From contig NZ_CP082301.1 of assembly GCF_019880305.1 (NCBI RefSeq), positions 1,116,001 to 1,180,000 of the forward strand: a DNA stretch of 64,000 nucleotides, given 5' to 3'. The position numbers and the translations under genes were made by a program. A model generated the notes under the pieces. It saw only the letters and a list, made by a program, of their open reading frames with translations. It did no database searches and was not told the origin of the DNA. This stretch comes from Streptomyces decoyicus. Its GTDB lineage: Bacteria; Actinomycetota; Actinomycetes; Streptomycetales; Streptomycetaceae. Shown here piece by piece: positions 26,626 through 35,394 of this stretch (position 1 is the first letter of the stretch; the number at the start of each line of letters is the position of its first letter).

Positions 26626-28227
26626 TCAGCCGCAGGAGGTATCGGGCTTCGGCAGGGTGCCGTTCAGCAGGAAGCCGTCGACATGCTGATGTACGCAGGG
26701 GTCGCCGGTGGTGTAGGCGGCATGGCCCTCGCCGCGGAAGGTCAGCACGACGCTGGAGTTGTCCAGCGCACGGGCCATGTTGAACGCGCCCTCGTAGGGG
26801 GTCGCCGGGTCGCTGGTGGTCGCGACGAGGAGAAGGGGCGGCGCGTCGGGCGCCGCGACCTCACGCGAGGAGTCGTCGCCCGCAACGGGCCAGTCGTGAC
26901 AGTCCAGCAGGGTCGGGGCGATGTCCGGGCCGAAGAGCGGGGAAGCCTGCGTGAGTTCACGCTCCGCCCGGGGGAAGTCGTCTTCGCCGTAACGTTCCGA
27001 GGTGTCCCGGCAGGAGATCGCCCGGAGGGCCAGCTGGTCCTGCGGTGGTAGCTCGTCCCTGCCGACCGGCCGCGCCGGGACGCCGTCGACGCGAGCGGCG
27101 CTGCTGCCGCCCGCGTCACTCAGGCGCAGGATCCCGGAGCCGTCGCCGCGCCGCAGCTGCTCCAGGGCCGTACGCAGCGTCGGCCAGACGCTCCTGCTGT
27201 ACAGGGCCTCCCGCAAGGCATACACATAGGTGGTCTCATCCACCGTCTCCCCGTTCACCTTCATCGGACGGTCGTTCAACTGCTGGTACCAGCGGCGCAG
27301 TTGCTCCTCCGCCTTGTTCTTGTCGGTGCCCAGCGGGCAGCCCGCGACCTGGACACAGCCGGCGGAGAATTCGTCCAGCGCCCGCTGGAAGCCCCGGGCC
27401 TGGGACAGCGCGGTCTGCCAGGCGTTCTTGGTCGGGTCCTCGACGCTGTCCAGGACCATCCGGCCGACCTTGTGGGGGAACTCATGGGCGTAGACGGCGC
27501 CGAGCTTGGTGCCGTACGAGAACCCCAGGTAGTTGAGCTTGTCGTCACGGACCGCGGCGCGCAGGACGTCCATGTCCCGGGCGACATCGGGGGTCCCGAC
27601 CCACTTCAGCAGCCCACCGGAGTAGCGTCCGCAGGCCTCGTTGATGCGCTTCTCCTTCGCGGCGAGGCTGTCGGCGCCGGTGCCGGGCGGTGGGGCGAGC
27701 TTGCTGCCGCAGGAGACCGGTTCGGTGTGGCCGGTGCCGCGCGGGTCGAAGCTGACGATGTCGTAGCGCTGCCCCAGCCGCGCGAAGGCGCTCCCGCTGT
27801 CGATCAGGTAGTTGACGCCGGAAGCACCCGGTCCGCCGGGGTTGAGTACCAGCGAGCCGAGCCGTTTGCCGGGCCCGGTCGCCTTCAGCCGGATCAGCTG
27901 GACCTGCATCGTGCCGCGTCCGGGGTCGCCGTAGTTTCGCGGCACCTCCAGCCGCGCGCACTCCAGCCGCTTCCGGAAGCCGGCCGGCTGACCGGCGCCT
28001 CCGCTCTGCGCGCCGTTCTGTAGGTCCGCGCCGCAGGGTTCCCAGGCCAGGGTCTGCTGGTAGAAGGACCTCAGGTCGGGGTCATCGACCGCCGCCGCGC
28101 CCGGAGTTCCGGCGAACGTGCCGAGCAGCGCCACCACCGCCACAACGGCCGCGGGCGCCCTGCGCCGGCGAACACACCGCGCTCCCCCTACTCCCACACG
28201 AGACGGTGCACGGCGTGTTCCCGGCAT
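26626..28227 (-). CDS. Secreted alpha/beta hydrolase, Tap/Slp tripeptidyl aminopeptidase type
   Basis: A 533-residue exported serine hydrolase. An Arg-rich N-terminus precedes a hydrophobic stretch and an Ala-x-Ala cleavage region (VVALLGTFAGTPGAAAVDD, about residues 29-47), so it is secreted. LVLNPGGPGASGVNY is the oxyanion-hole loop, GFSYGTKLG carries the nucleophile Ser, and the C-terminal region holds an Asp (TTSDPATPYEGA) and a His (GEGHAAYTTGDPCV) for the triad. The ending with paired Cys is usual for the family. The ATG lies 6 bases after TAGGCT on the minus strand, implying leaderless mRNA. Releases tripeptides or similar from protein N-termini. Confidence 0.88.
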   Translation of the reverse strand: MPGTRRAPSRVGVGGARCVRRRRAPAAVVAVVALLGTFAGTPGAAAVDDPDLRSFYQQTLAWEPCGADLQNGAQSGGAGQPAGFRKRLECARLEVPRNYGDPGRGTMQVQLIRLKATGPGKRLGSLVLNPGGPGASGVNYLIDSGSAFARLGQRYDIVSFDPRGTGHTEPVSCGSKLAPPPGTGADSLAAKEKRINEACGRYSGGLLKWVGTPDVARDMDVLRAAVRDDKLNYLGFSYGTKLGAVYAHEFPHKVGRMVLDSVEDPTKNAWQTALSQARGFQRALDEFSAGCVQVAGCPLGTDKNKAEEQLRRWYQQLNDRPMKVNGETVDETTYVYALREALYSRSVWPTLRTALEQLRRGDGSGILRLSDAGGSSAARVDGVPARPVGRDELPPQDQLALRAISCRDTSERYGEDDFPRAERELTQASPLFGPDIAPTLLDCHDWPVAGDDSSREVAAPDAPPLLLVATTSDPATPYEGAFNMARALDNSSVVLTFRGEGHAAYTTGDPCVHQHVDGFLLNGTLPKPDTSCG

Positions 28228-28514
28228 ATTTCGAGCCTAGGGCCGTTGCGCGGCTCGCGCACACCTGCCGCGGCGCCGCTGCCGATCGCGGAGGACGTCA
28301 CCGCCTGTTTCCGTTCGGCAGGCGCCCCGTGTCCCCCCGCCACGCAGCAGGACCGGCCGCTTCCGCAGGGTGACCGTACGGGCCACTTCGGCCCGCTCGA
28401 GATGCGCGGGTCGAGACTCCGACCACTCTGGAGATAGGGCACAACTGCGCCGCCGGATGGCGGGCCCTGCACAGACGCCGATCGGCTGCATGTCCGGGAA
28501 AAGGTGACGCACCC

Positions 28515-29336
28515 ATGAATGACACAAGCAAGGTCCTGCTGGCCGCCGCCCTTGCCGGCGGCTATGTGCTGGGCCGTACGAAAAAGGGCCGATTCGCGCT
28601 CACCGTGGCGTCGTATATCGCCGGGCGTCAATTCGGACTTGAACCGCGCCAGCTCGTGGCCCAGGGGGTGCGCAAGCTCAGCGAGATCCCCCAGGTCGCG
28701 GAGCTGGGTGAACAGCTGCGCGGAGAAGTGATGGACGCCGGCCGGAAGGCCGTGACGACGGCCGCCAACCGCCGTCTGACGACGCTCGCCGACACCCTCC
28801 ACGACCGGTCCCTCAAGCTCGATGACATCGGGCTCGAGGAGGAAGAGGAACCCGAGGAGGAGGAAGAAGAGGGCGAGTACGACGAGGACGAGGAGCCGGA
28901 AGAGGAGGAAGAAGAAGAGGAGGAGGAAGGGCCCGAGGGCGAGTACGAGGACGAGTACGACGAAGAGGAGGAGCCCGAGGAGGAGGAAGAAGAGGAAGAA
29001 GAGAAGCCCGCGAAGTCCGCCGGGAAGAAGGCCGCCGCGGGACGGACGGCCGCGAAGAAGACGGCACCCGCGAAGAAGACCGCCGCCAAGAAGCCTGCGG
29101 CGACGAAGACCGCCAAGAAGGCCCCGGCCAAAAAGGCGGCCGCCGAGAAGGCGGCCCCGGGCAAGAAGACCGCGGCAAAGAAGACCGCCGCGAAGAAGAC
29201 CGCGGCCAAGAAGACAGCCGGAAAGGCCACCGCCAAGAAGGCGCCACCGAAGAAGACCGCTTCAGGCAAGAAGGCAGCCCCCGCTGCGAAGAAGAGCGCC
29301 AAGAAGACATCATCGCGCACCGAGCGCCGGAGGTAA
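28515..29336 (+). CDS. Gas vesicle-associated protein, GvpY-like, with acidic and H1-like tails
   Basis: A 273-residue modular protein. Residues 1-100 are ordered (LAAALAGGYVLGRTKKGRFA and a helical region ending LADTLHDRSLKLDDIG). About 108-165 is almost pure Glu/Asp with Tyr, and 166-273 is a Lys/Ala/Pro-rich histone H1-like tail of AKKTA units. The N-terminal part and the following SRPBCC gene match my recollection of the gvpY-gvpZ pair of Streptomyces gas vesicle loci, though here the pair sits outside the main gvp operon. The poly-acidic next to poly-basic layout suggests self-association or scaffold behaviour. Role in vesicles is inferred. Confidence 0.6.
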   Translation: MNDTSKVLLAAALAGGYVLGRTKKGRFALTVASYIAGRQFGLEPRQLVAQGVRKLSEIPQVAELGEQLRGEVMDAGRKAVTTAANRRLTTLADTLHDRSLKLDDIGLEEEEEPEEEEEEGEYDEDEEPEEEEEEEEEEGPEGEYEDEYDEEEEPEEEEEEEEEKPAKSAGKKAAAGRTAAKKTAPAKKTAAKKPAATKTAKKAPAKKAAAEKAAPGKKTAAKKTAAKKTAAKKTAGKATAKKAPPKKTASGKKAAPAAKKSAKKTSSRTERRR

Positions 29337-29342
29337 CCGGTC

Positions 29343-30362
29343 ATGGCCAAGACGGGACAGGACACAGCGGACTCGGGACTCGACCGACTGCGTGGCGAAC
29401 TCGGCAACTATGCGACGAAGTGGGTCGGGAACCTGGCCGAACGGGCCGGGGACAAACTCACGGATGTGACCGGCCAGCTCACCGATGTCGCCGAGAACGG
29501 CGGATCGCTGTCCAAGATCGCGGGCAATCTCCTCGGGGGCGACTCCCCCGTGAAGGCCGCCGTCAAGGGGACGGCGGAGAACGTCAAGGACAGCGTGGTG
29601 GGGAAGGCCAAGGAATTCTTCGGCGGCGGCAAGAAACGCAAATCGGGGGACAAGAAGGTCACCAACATCATCGAGGTCCTCGACGTCGGGGTGCCCCTGC
29701 GCACCGCCTACGACCACTGGACGCAGTACGAGAAGTTCAGCAGCTTCACCAAGGGCGTACGCAGTGTGTCGATGCACGATGAGTTGAGCAGTGACTGGAA
29801 GGCCAAGGTCGGTCCCTCGACCCGGGGATGGAAAGCGACCGTCCAGGAGCAGGTGCCGGACGAACGCATCATCTGGACGTCCGAAGGTGCCAAGGGATCG
29901 ACCCGCGGTGCCGTCAGTTTTCACGAACTGGCGCCGAATCTGACCCGCATCGTGCTGGTCGTCGAGTACTACGCCTCGGGATTCTTCGAGAAGACCGGAA
30001 ATATCTGGCGGGTCCAGGGACGCCGACTGCGCCTGGACTTCAAGCACTTCCAGCGCTACGTCACCCTCACCGGCGAAGAGCCCGAGGGCTGGCGCGGTGA
30101 GATCCGCGACGGCGAGGTCGTACGGACCCACGAAGAAGCCATCGAGGAGGAAGAGGCCGAACAGGACGAAGAGGCCGAGGACTACGACGGCGAGGAAGAG
30201 GGCGAGGGCGAGGAAGAAGAGGAGTACGACGAGGACGAGGAAGGCGCCGAGGCCAAGGAGGGCGAGGAAGAAGAAGACTGGGACGAGGACGAAGAAGACG
30301 AGGGCGGCGAAAAGGGCGGCGAGGAAGAGGAGGAAGAAGAAGAGGAGGAGGAAGAAGAATGA
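29343..30362 (+). CDS. SRPBCC-domain protein, GvpZ-like, with Glu-rich tail
   Basis: A 339-residue protein starting 6 bp after the previous gene. Residues about 1-95 are helical and amphipathic. About 100-245 is a START/SRPBCC fold (TNIIEVLDVGVPLRTAYDHW, then WTSEGAKGSTRGAVSFHELA and TRIVLVVEYYASGFFEKTGN). The last 75 residues are a Glu/Asp-rich tail ending in a run of Glu. The order acidic-tail protein then SRPBCC protein resembles gvpY-gvpZ of Streptomyces gas vesicle clusters. Its stop overlaps the Rieske gene start (ATGA), so three genes are coupled. SRPBCC domains bind hydrophobic ligands; the ligand here is unknown. Confidence 0.65.
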   Translation: MAKTGQDTADSGLDRLRGELGNYATKWVGNLAERAGDKLTDVTGQLTDVAENGGSLSKIAGNLLGGDSPVKAAVKGTAENVKDSVVGKAKEFFGGGKKRKSGDKKVTNIIEVLDVGVPLRTAYDHWTQYEKFSSFTKGVRSVSMHDELSSDWKAKVGPSTRGWKATVQEQVPDERIIWTSEGAKGSTRGAVSFHELAPNLTRIVLVVEYYASGFFEKTGNIWRVQGRRLRLDFKHFQRYVTLTGEEPEGWRGEIRDGEVVRTHEEAIEEEEAEQDEEAEDYDGEEEGEGEEEEEYDEDEEGAEAKEGEEEEDWDEDEEDEGGEKGGEEEEEEEEEEEEE

Positions 30363-31288
30363 GTGAGCCGGAATGCGCGGGTGTCGTCCCGGGCAGCGGC
30401 ATCGCACAAGGCGCCTTCGCCCGTGCCGAGGAAGCCTATTTGACGTCCCTCGACGCGCTGGGCCGCCTGGAGCAGCTGGATGCGCTGATCGCCCCGGTGC
30501 AGCGGGTGGTGCGCGGGCTTCCCCTGGGGCGCTTCCGCGATGTGCTGCACGGCCTGCCGATCGGCCATCCGCTGCACCCGGCCCTGGTGCAGGTGCCGAT
30601 GGGCGCATGGCTGTCCGCCGCGGTGCTGGACGTCGTCCCGGGGACCCGGCGCGGTGCCCGCCTCCTGGTCGGGGTGGGCGTCCTCACGGCCGCACCGGCC
30701 GCGCTGGCGGGCTGGGTGGACTGGGCCGAGCAGCACGAGGACCAGATGCGTACCGGCCTGGTGCACGCGGTCTCGATCGCCGTGGCCGTCGGCCTGTACG
30801 CGCGGTCCTGGGTGCATCGCGGCCGCGGCCATACGGCGCGCGGCAAGGTGCTCGGGTTCGCGGGGCTGTGCGCGGCCGGCACCGGGGCCACCCTCGGCGG
30901 GCACCTCGCCTACCGGCAGGCGGCCGGCGCCAACAAGTCGGAGCCGGTGCCCCATCTGCTGGACGAGGGCTGGCATCCCGTGGGCAGGGTCGAGGACTTC
31001 CCGGTCGGCGAGGCGGTGCGCCGGGAGCTGGGCGAGGTCCCGCTGCTGGTGGTCCGCCAGGCGGGCGGATCCATCCATGTCCTCGCCGGGCGGTGCAGCC
31101 ATCTGTCGGGGCCCCTGACGGAGGGCACGATCGCCGACGGCTGTGTGGAGTGCCCCTGGCACGGCAGTGTCTTCCGGCTGTCGGACGGCGCGAACGTCCG
31201 TGGCCCGGCCACCGCTCCCCAGCCGTCCTTCCAGGTGCGGGTGGATGGTGCGGGCACCGTCGAGGTACGGCTGCCCGGCGCCGGCTGA
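30359..31288 (+). CDS. Rieske [2Fe-2S] membrane protein with DUF2231 domain
   Basis: A 309-residue protein. Residues about 45-190 are a DUF2231 membrane domain with four helices (GLPIGHPLHPALVQVPMGAW, LLVGVGVLTAAPAALAGWVD). Residues about 200-300 are a Rieske domain with the cluster ligands CSH and CPWH in GRCSHLSGPLTEGTIADGCV followed by ECPWHGSVF. It would carry one electron at the membrane surface. It overlaps the GvpZ-like gene by 4 bp and so is cotranscribed; why an electron carrier sits in this operon is unclear. Both domains look complete. Confidence 0.85.
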   Translation: MSEPECAGVVPGSGIAQGAFARAEEAYLTSLDALGRLEQLDALIAPVQRVVRGLPLGRFRDVLHGLPIGHPLHPALVQVPMGAWLSAAVLDVVPGTRRGARLLVGVGVLTAAPAALAGWVDWAEQHEDQMRTGLVHAVSIAVAVGLYARSWVHRGRGHTARGKVLGFAGLCAAGTGATLGGHLAYRQAAGANKSEPVPHLLDEGWHPVGRVEDFPVGEAVRRELGEVPLLVVRQAGGSIHVLAGRCSHLSGPLTEGTIADGCVECPWHGSVFRLSDGANVRGPATAPQPSFQVRVDGAGTVEVRLPGAG

Positions 31289-31600
31289 ACCTCGCGCGGA
31301 CCGCTCGACGGCCGACGGCTCCCGGCGCAGCCCCTCTCGTCGAGGAGCGGCCGTCGCCGGCCGCCTGACTGGCCGAACGCCCCGTCGCGGGTGTCATCCG
31401 TCGCCGCGGGCCTCCCCTGCCCTTGCCGCCCGGGAATCCGGCGAGGAGCGCGGGCAAGCGCCCGGAGCGGCGACACATACCCGCCGGCACGCCGGGCCCC
31501 GCCGCCCGTTAGCGTCGAAGCCGCAGGTGACCGGTGCCCTGCCTGACCTGTCGTGCGGGGCCGCGCCTCGGCCGACCGGCGCCCAAGGGAAGGGATCGTC
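31289..31600 (+). other. Intergenic region before SDR gene
   Basis: 312 bp with no gene that I can support. TAGCGT at 31509-31514 is a plausible -10 for the SDR gene, and AAGGGAAGGGA just before 31601 is its ribosome site. Nothing else is recognised. Confidence 0.5.
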
Positions 31601-32569
31601 ATGCGTGTGCTTCCGGCCGCTCCCTCGATCGAAGGGCTCACCGCTGTCGTCACCGGCGGCTCACGGGGGCTCGGACTACTGCTGGCCCGCGAACTGCTGC
31701 GGCACGGCTGTGATGTCGTTCTGCTGGCCCGGGACGACGCCGAACTGGCCAGGGCCGTCGGCAGGCTGGCCCAGTGGCGCGGCGGCACGGTGCGCGGTGT
31801 GGTGTGCGATGTGCGGGACAGGGCCGCGGTGCAGGACCGTCTCGCGGAGATCGCCAGGGACCACGACGGGCTGGACATCGTCATCGCCAACGCCGGCATC
31901 ATCCAGGTCGGCCCGGCGGACGCCCTCGGCCCCGACGGCTTCCAGGAGGCGATGGACTCCGTCTTCAACGGGGCCCTGAACACCGCACTCTCCGCGCTCC
32001 CCCACCTCCGGCGCAGCCCGGCCGGCGGCAGGCTGGCACTCATCGGGTCCGTCGGGGGGCTGCTGGCGGTGCCGCATCTGCTGCCGTACTCCTGCGCCAA
32101 GTCGGCGGTGGCCGCGCTGGCCGAGGGGCTGCGCGCGGAGGAGGGCCCGCACGGCGTCAGTGTGACCGCGGTCCACCCCGGCCTGATGCGCACCGGGTCG
32201 CATCTGCATGCCCTGTTCGGCGGGGACCGGCGCCGGGAGTACGCATGGTTCTCGGCGCTGGCCGGGGCGCCTGTGCTGTCGATGAGCGCCGAGCGGGCGG
32301 CGGACCGTATCGTCTCCGCACTCCAACGGCGGCGTCCGCGCATCGTGCTGACACCGGCGGCCAGGCTCGGCGCCAGGGCGCACGGGCTGGCGCCGGTGAC
32401 CACCACCCGGCTGGTGTCGGCGTTCGCCCGGGTGCTGCCCCGCGACGGGGCCCGCGGAACCGTCGACGGCTCGACGGTCGAGGCCGGGGAGCAGCCGCCG
32501 GCCCGGCGGCTTCGGCGGGTGCTCGGCGCCCTCAACGAACGGGCGGCCGACCGCTTCAACCAGCGCTGA
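31601..32569 (+). CDS. Short-chain dehydrogenase/reductase (SDR)
   Basis: A 322-residue oxidoreductase. The classical SDR parts are visible: TGGSRGLGLLLA nucleotide loop (about residues 18-29), CDVRD (about 68-72), IVIANAGI (NAG motif), the catalytic Ser in LIGSVGG and the YSCAK (YxxxK) pair near residues 166-170. About 60 residues of extra C-terminus (QRRRPRIVLTPAARLGARAH) make it longer than a minimal SDR and may associate with membrane or substrate. It follows the Rieske gene by 312 bp, so it probably has its own promoter. Substrate unknown. Confidence 0.85.
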   Translation: MRVLPAAPSIEGLTAVVTGGSRGLGLLLARELLRHGCDVVLLARDDAELARAVGRLAQWRGGTVRGVVCDVRDRAAVQDRLAEIARDHDGLDIVIANAGIIQVGPADALGPDGFQEAMDSVFNGALNTALSALPHLRRSPAGGRLALIGSVGGLLAVPHLLPYSCAKSAVAALAEGLRAEEGPHGVSVTAVHPGLMRTGSHLHALFGGDRRREYAWFSALAGAPVLSMSAERAADRIVSALQRRRPRIVLTPAARLGARAHGLAPVTTTRLVSAFARVLPRDGARGTVDGSTVEAGEQPPARRLRRVLGALNERAADRFNQR

Positions 32570-32767
32570 GGGCATCCCGTAAGGCCACGAGGCCCGGCTC
32601 AGGGCGCGGTCCACGGCGCCCGGAGCGCTCACGGGGCGAGGCCGGTGCACCGGTGTCCGGGCACGTCCGCCGAGGGGGCGATGTCGAGGGCGAGTTGCTG
32701 GAGGAAGCGATCGCGGCCGGGTGCGCATCGTCGGAGGCGCAAGCGGCGTGGGAGGCGTGGGAGGCGT

Positions 32768-33384
32768 TCACACCAGGCCTTCTTGCGCCGCGGGAGAGGG
32801 GGGTGCGCTTCCGTCGGGGTGCCGGCGCCAGAAGGTCTGGAGGGTGAAGTCGACGTCGCGGAGGTCGGTCAGCAGCCGCAGGCCGGGGAGTGCGGCAAGG
32901 ACGGGGGCGAGTGCGCCGCCGGTGCGGCGGTGCTCGGCGACAGGGTGGTTCCCGTGCACGGCCACGAGGGTGCCGCCGGGCTCCAGGCTGTCGAGGGTGC
33001 GGGTGAGGACGTCGTCCAGCGCCGGGTCGTCGAAGTAGTAGAGGATTTCGGAGAGTACGACCAGGTCGAAGGTGCCGTCCGGCCACTCGTCGGGGATGGT
33101 GAGGCGGCGGACCTCGACATGCGGCAGAGCGCGGGTGCGTTCTGCGGCGCCGGCGACGGCCGAGGGCACCCGGTCGGTGGCGAGCAGGTGGTCGCAGCGG
33201 TCCGCGAGCCGGGCGGCAGCACGCCGACGGAGCAGCCGGGTTCGAATGCCGCGCGGTACCGCCGCCGGGGCAGAGAGGCGACGGTGAGGGCGTATTTGCG
33301 CTGCTCGTACCAGCGTCCGGCAAGGTCCCAGGGATCGGCCGCGCCGGCGTACAGGGCGGCGAAGTAGCCCGGTGGCGTGCTCAC
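32768..33384 (-). pseudogene. NodS-like SAM-dependent methyltransferase, frameshifted
   Basis: Two minus-strand frames join into one protein. The first begins at GTG 33384 (STPPGYFAALYAGAADPWDL, then YEQRKYALTVASLPRRRYRA and FEPGCSVGVL, the SAM-binding motif I). Near 33217 it loses register, and the continuation (RLADRCDHLLATDRV, FDLVVLSEILYYFDDPALDD, TLEPGG-type motif, ending PAAQEGLV) runs in another frame to 32768. One missing base in the CCGCCC stretch would restore one reading frame of about 205 residues. It starts inside the stop of the acyl-CoA dehydrogenase-like gene (GTGA). Either an inactivated gene or a sequencing error. Confidence 0.7.
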
Positions 33385-34556
33385 CGGAAGACCACCTCGA
33401 ACGGCCGGGTGTGGTGGGCGAGTTCTTCCGGCGGCAGGATCGCGGCGTTCCCCTCCCCTTCGCCCAGGGGGTGGATCTGGCTGCGGAACCGCTCGACTGC
33501 CGAGGCCTTGCGCGCCGCCGCGTCCACCGGCAGCGCGATACGGGCGGCACGGTCCCAGGGAACGCGCGGGTCGGCGGGGCGCGCCCAGTGCCACATCCAG
33601 ACGGTGAGATCGGCCACCGCCCTTGCGTGCCGGGCGTCGTGGCACAGCGGTTCCGCGCCGGTGGCCCGGCCGACATGGCTCATGACGTCCGTGCAGACCT
33701 TCTCCACCAGGGCGCGCACCCGCAGACTGCGGACCCGCGCACCGCCGAGCCGGTCGTAGGGGTCGTGGTCGATCTCGTCCGCGGCGCGCTCCAGCACCGA
33801 CTCGGCGGCATGCAGCTGGACGTCCGCCTCGCCCAGGTGCGCGGCGGCGTGCGCGTCCAGCGGCCGCCGTCCGGCCTCGGCCGTCAGCGCGCCGGCCACG
33901 GCCCGCGCGCCTCCCAGCCAGCAGGCCGCGACCCCGATGCCGCCGTGCTGGAAGCCGGGGCGCCGCAGATAGCCCCCGATGTCGCCGACGGGGGTCGCCG
34001 GCACGCCGGTGAAGGTGACGTCGGGGGTGTCACTGCCGGCCATGCCGACCGCCTGCCAGGTGCCGGGCACCGGGGCGACCTCCTGGCCGCTCACGCGCAC
34101 GGCGAACAGCCGGCGCCCCTGGTCGCTGTCGGCCGTCACCAGCGCATGGGTGCAGCTGTGCGCTCCGGAGCAGTACGGCTTGACGCCGTCGATCCGCCAG
34201 CCACCGCCCTCGTCGGTGGCGCTCAGGCCGGGGCCGGGAGGCTGGGCGGCCCATACGCCCCACCGTTCACCGGGCCGGGGCGGCGGGCCGTCCAGCTCGT
34301 GGAGGATGGCGAGCGCGTCGGTTTGCCCCTCGGCCAAACGGGCCAGCGAGAGGTCTTCGCGGCCGAGAGCGGCGAGCGCACGGAAACGCTCGCGGGTGCG
34401 TCCCTCGCCGGGGTACGGCAGGCGCAGGGCTCCGCGGTCGACCAGTGTGGTGAACCGCCGGGCGACCGCATGGCACAGTTCGGCCGGGCTCGGCGGGCCC
34501 GCGGCTTGGCCGGGGTGGGAGCCCGCACCGGCGGAGCAGGTCGCATCGGTCGTCAC
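33381..34556 (-). CDS. Acyl-CoA dehydrogenase-like protein
   Basis: A 391-residue protein with an acyl-CoA dehydrogenase fold pattern: an N-terminal helical part, a central beta part (WGVWAAQPPGPGLSATDEGG, VGMAGSDTPDVTFTGVPATP) and a C-terminal helical part (GVAACWLGGARAVAGALTAE). The catalytic Glu is not obvious, and many members of this divergent branch act on unusual substrates. It begins with GTG and is coupled to the methyltransferase downstream. In other Streptomyces such pairs sit with PIG-L deacetylase and glycosyltransferase genes; none are here, so the cluster looks reduced. Confidence 0.7.
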   Translation of the reverse strand: MTTDATCSAGAGSHPGQAAGPPSPAELCHAVARRFTTLVDRGALRLPYPGEGRTRERFRALAALGREDLSLARLAEGQTDALAILHELDGPPPRPGERWGVWAAQPPGPGLSATDEGGGWRIDGVKPYCSGAHSCTHALVTADSDQGRRLFAVRVSGQEVAPVPGTWQAVGMAGSDTPDVTFTGVPATPVGDIGGYLRRPGFQHGGIGVAACWLGGARAVAGALTAEAGRRPLDAHAAAHLGEADVQLHAAESVLERAADEIDHDPYDRLGGARVRSLRVRALVEKVCTDVMSHVGRATGAEPLCHDARHARAVADLTVWMWHWARPADPRVPWDRAARIALPVDAAARKASAVERFRSQIHPLGEGEGNAAILPPEELAHHTRPFEVVFR

Positions 34557-34668
34557 ATCCGCTCCTCACCGTGGTCCGCTCGCCTCAGTAGTCTGCGGTG
34601 AGCTGCGCCCACCTCGCACTTCGGAAAGCCGGCCGGCGGAGCGGACAGAAATCCACGGGTGGGTGCGT

Positions 34669-34693
34669 GTTTCCGGACGGAGTTGCCGGGCAC
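34669..34693 (+). promoter_or_regulatory. SigB-type stress promoter of dps
   Basis: GTTT (34669-34672), a 15-bp spacer and GGGCAC (34688-34693) match the actinomycete stress sigma-factor pattern GNNT-N14-16-GGGTAY with one mismatch. It is about 50 bp before the dps start. Streptomyces dps genes are known to be stress-induced through such sigma factors, which fits. Confidence 0.55.
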
Positions 34694-34697
34694 GCGG

Positions 34698-34733
34698 CTT
34701 TTCACCACAGGAAGAGCTGACTGTGGTGAAAGG
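34698..34733 (+). promoter_or_regulatory. Inverted repeat overlapping the dps ribosome-binding site
   Basis: CTTTTCACCACAG (34698-34710) and CTGTGGTGAAAGG (34721-34733) are complementary at 12 of 13 positions around a 10-base loop. The 3' arm includes most of the AAAGGAG ribosome site. It can serve as a protein operator just downstream of the promoter or as an mRNA hairpin hiding the ribosome site. Confidence 0.6.
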
Positions 34734-34743
34734 AGATTTCATC

Positions 34744-35319
34744 GTGGCCGCGAGCAATTCCCCCCAGTACACCGTTCCCGGCATGACCGAGGCCGAAGGA
34801 GGAAAGGTCATCGATTCTCTGCGGCTGCGGCTGCATGCACTCAATGACCTGGCCCTGACCCTCAAACATGTGCACTGGAACGTCGTGGGGCCGCACTTCA
34901 TCGCCGTCCACGAAATGCTCGACCCGCAGGTCGAGGCCGTCCGCTCCATGGTCGACGCCACCGCGGAACGCATCGCGACGCTCGGCGGCTCCCCGACGGG
35001 TACGCCGGGCGCCCTGGCCGCCGAGCGGACCTGGGAGGACTACTCCGTCGGACGGGCGCAGGCGATCGAGCACCTGGGTGCGCTGGACGTCGTCTACTCG
35101 GGGATCATCGAGGACCACCGAGCGGCGGTGGCCGCCACCGAGGGAACCGATCCGGTGACCCAGGACCTGCTGATCGAGCATCTGCGCTCGCTGGAACTGT
35201 TCCAGTGGTTCGTCCGGGCGCATCTGGAGAGCGCCGGCGGCAAGCTCAGCACCGGCTCCGCCGACGGGGAGTCCGCGGCCGGCCGCGCGGCCGTCGACCA
35301 GGCGCGCCGTCAGCCCTGA
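34744..35319 (+). CDS. Dps family ferritin-like DNA-protection protein
   Basis: A 191-residue four-helix protein. LKHVHWNVVGPHFIAVHEML (about residues 40-59) followed by DPQVE carries the intersubunit ferroxidase ligands (two His, Asp, Glu) of Dps dodecamers, which oxidise Fe2+ with peroxide and shelter DNA. The C-terminal tail (residues 165-191) is polar and Ala/Gly/Ser-rich. GTG 34744 is chosen for the AAAGGAG site 9 bases upstream. A SigB-like promoter and a hairpin over the ribosome site suggest stress control at two levels. It lies between the two gas vesicle blocks. Confidence 0.92.
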   Translation: MAASNSPQYTVPGMTEAEGGKVIDSLRLRLHALNDLALTLKHVHWNVVGPHFIAVHEMLDPQVEAVRSMVDATAERIATLGGSPTGTPGALAAERTWEDYSVGRAQAIEHLGALDVVYSGIIEDHRAAVAATEGTDPVTQDLLIEHLRSLELFQWFVRAHLESAGGKLSTGSADGESAAGRAAVDQARRQP

Positions 35320-35351
35320 GCCGCACCGGGGCGCACTGCGCCCCATGGGCA

Positions 35352-35388
35352 CGGCCCCGCCGTCGCACGAGGTGCGGCGGCGGGGCCG
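35352..35388. terminator. Bidirectional hairpin terminator between dps and csbD
   Basis: A 16-bp stem (35352-35367 with 35373-35388, one G-U pair) around a 5-base loop lies between the converging dps and csbD genes, ending 6 bp before the csbD stop. No T-run is needed for this type in high-GC actinomycetes. It likely ends both transcripts. Confidence 0.8.
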
Positions 35389-35394
35389 CAGCGG

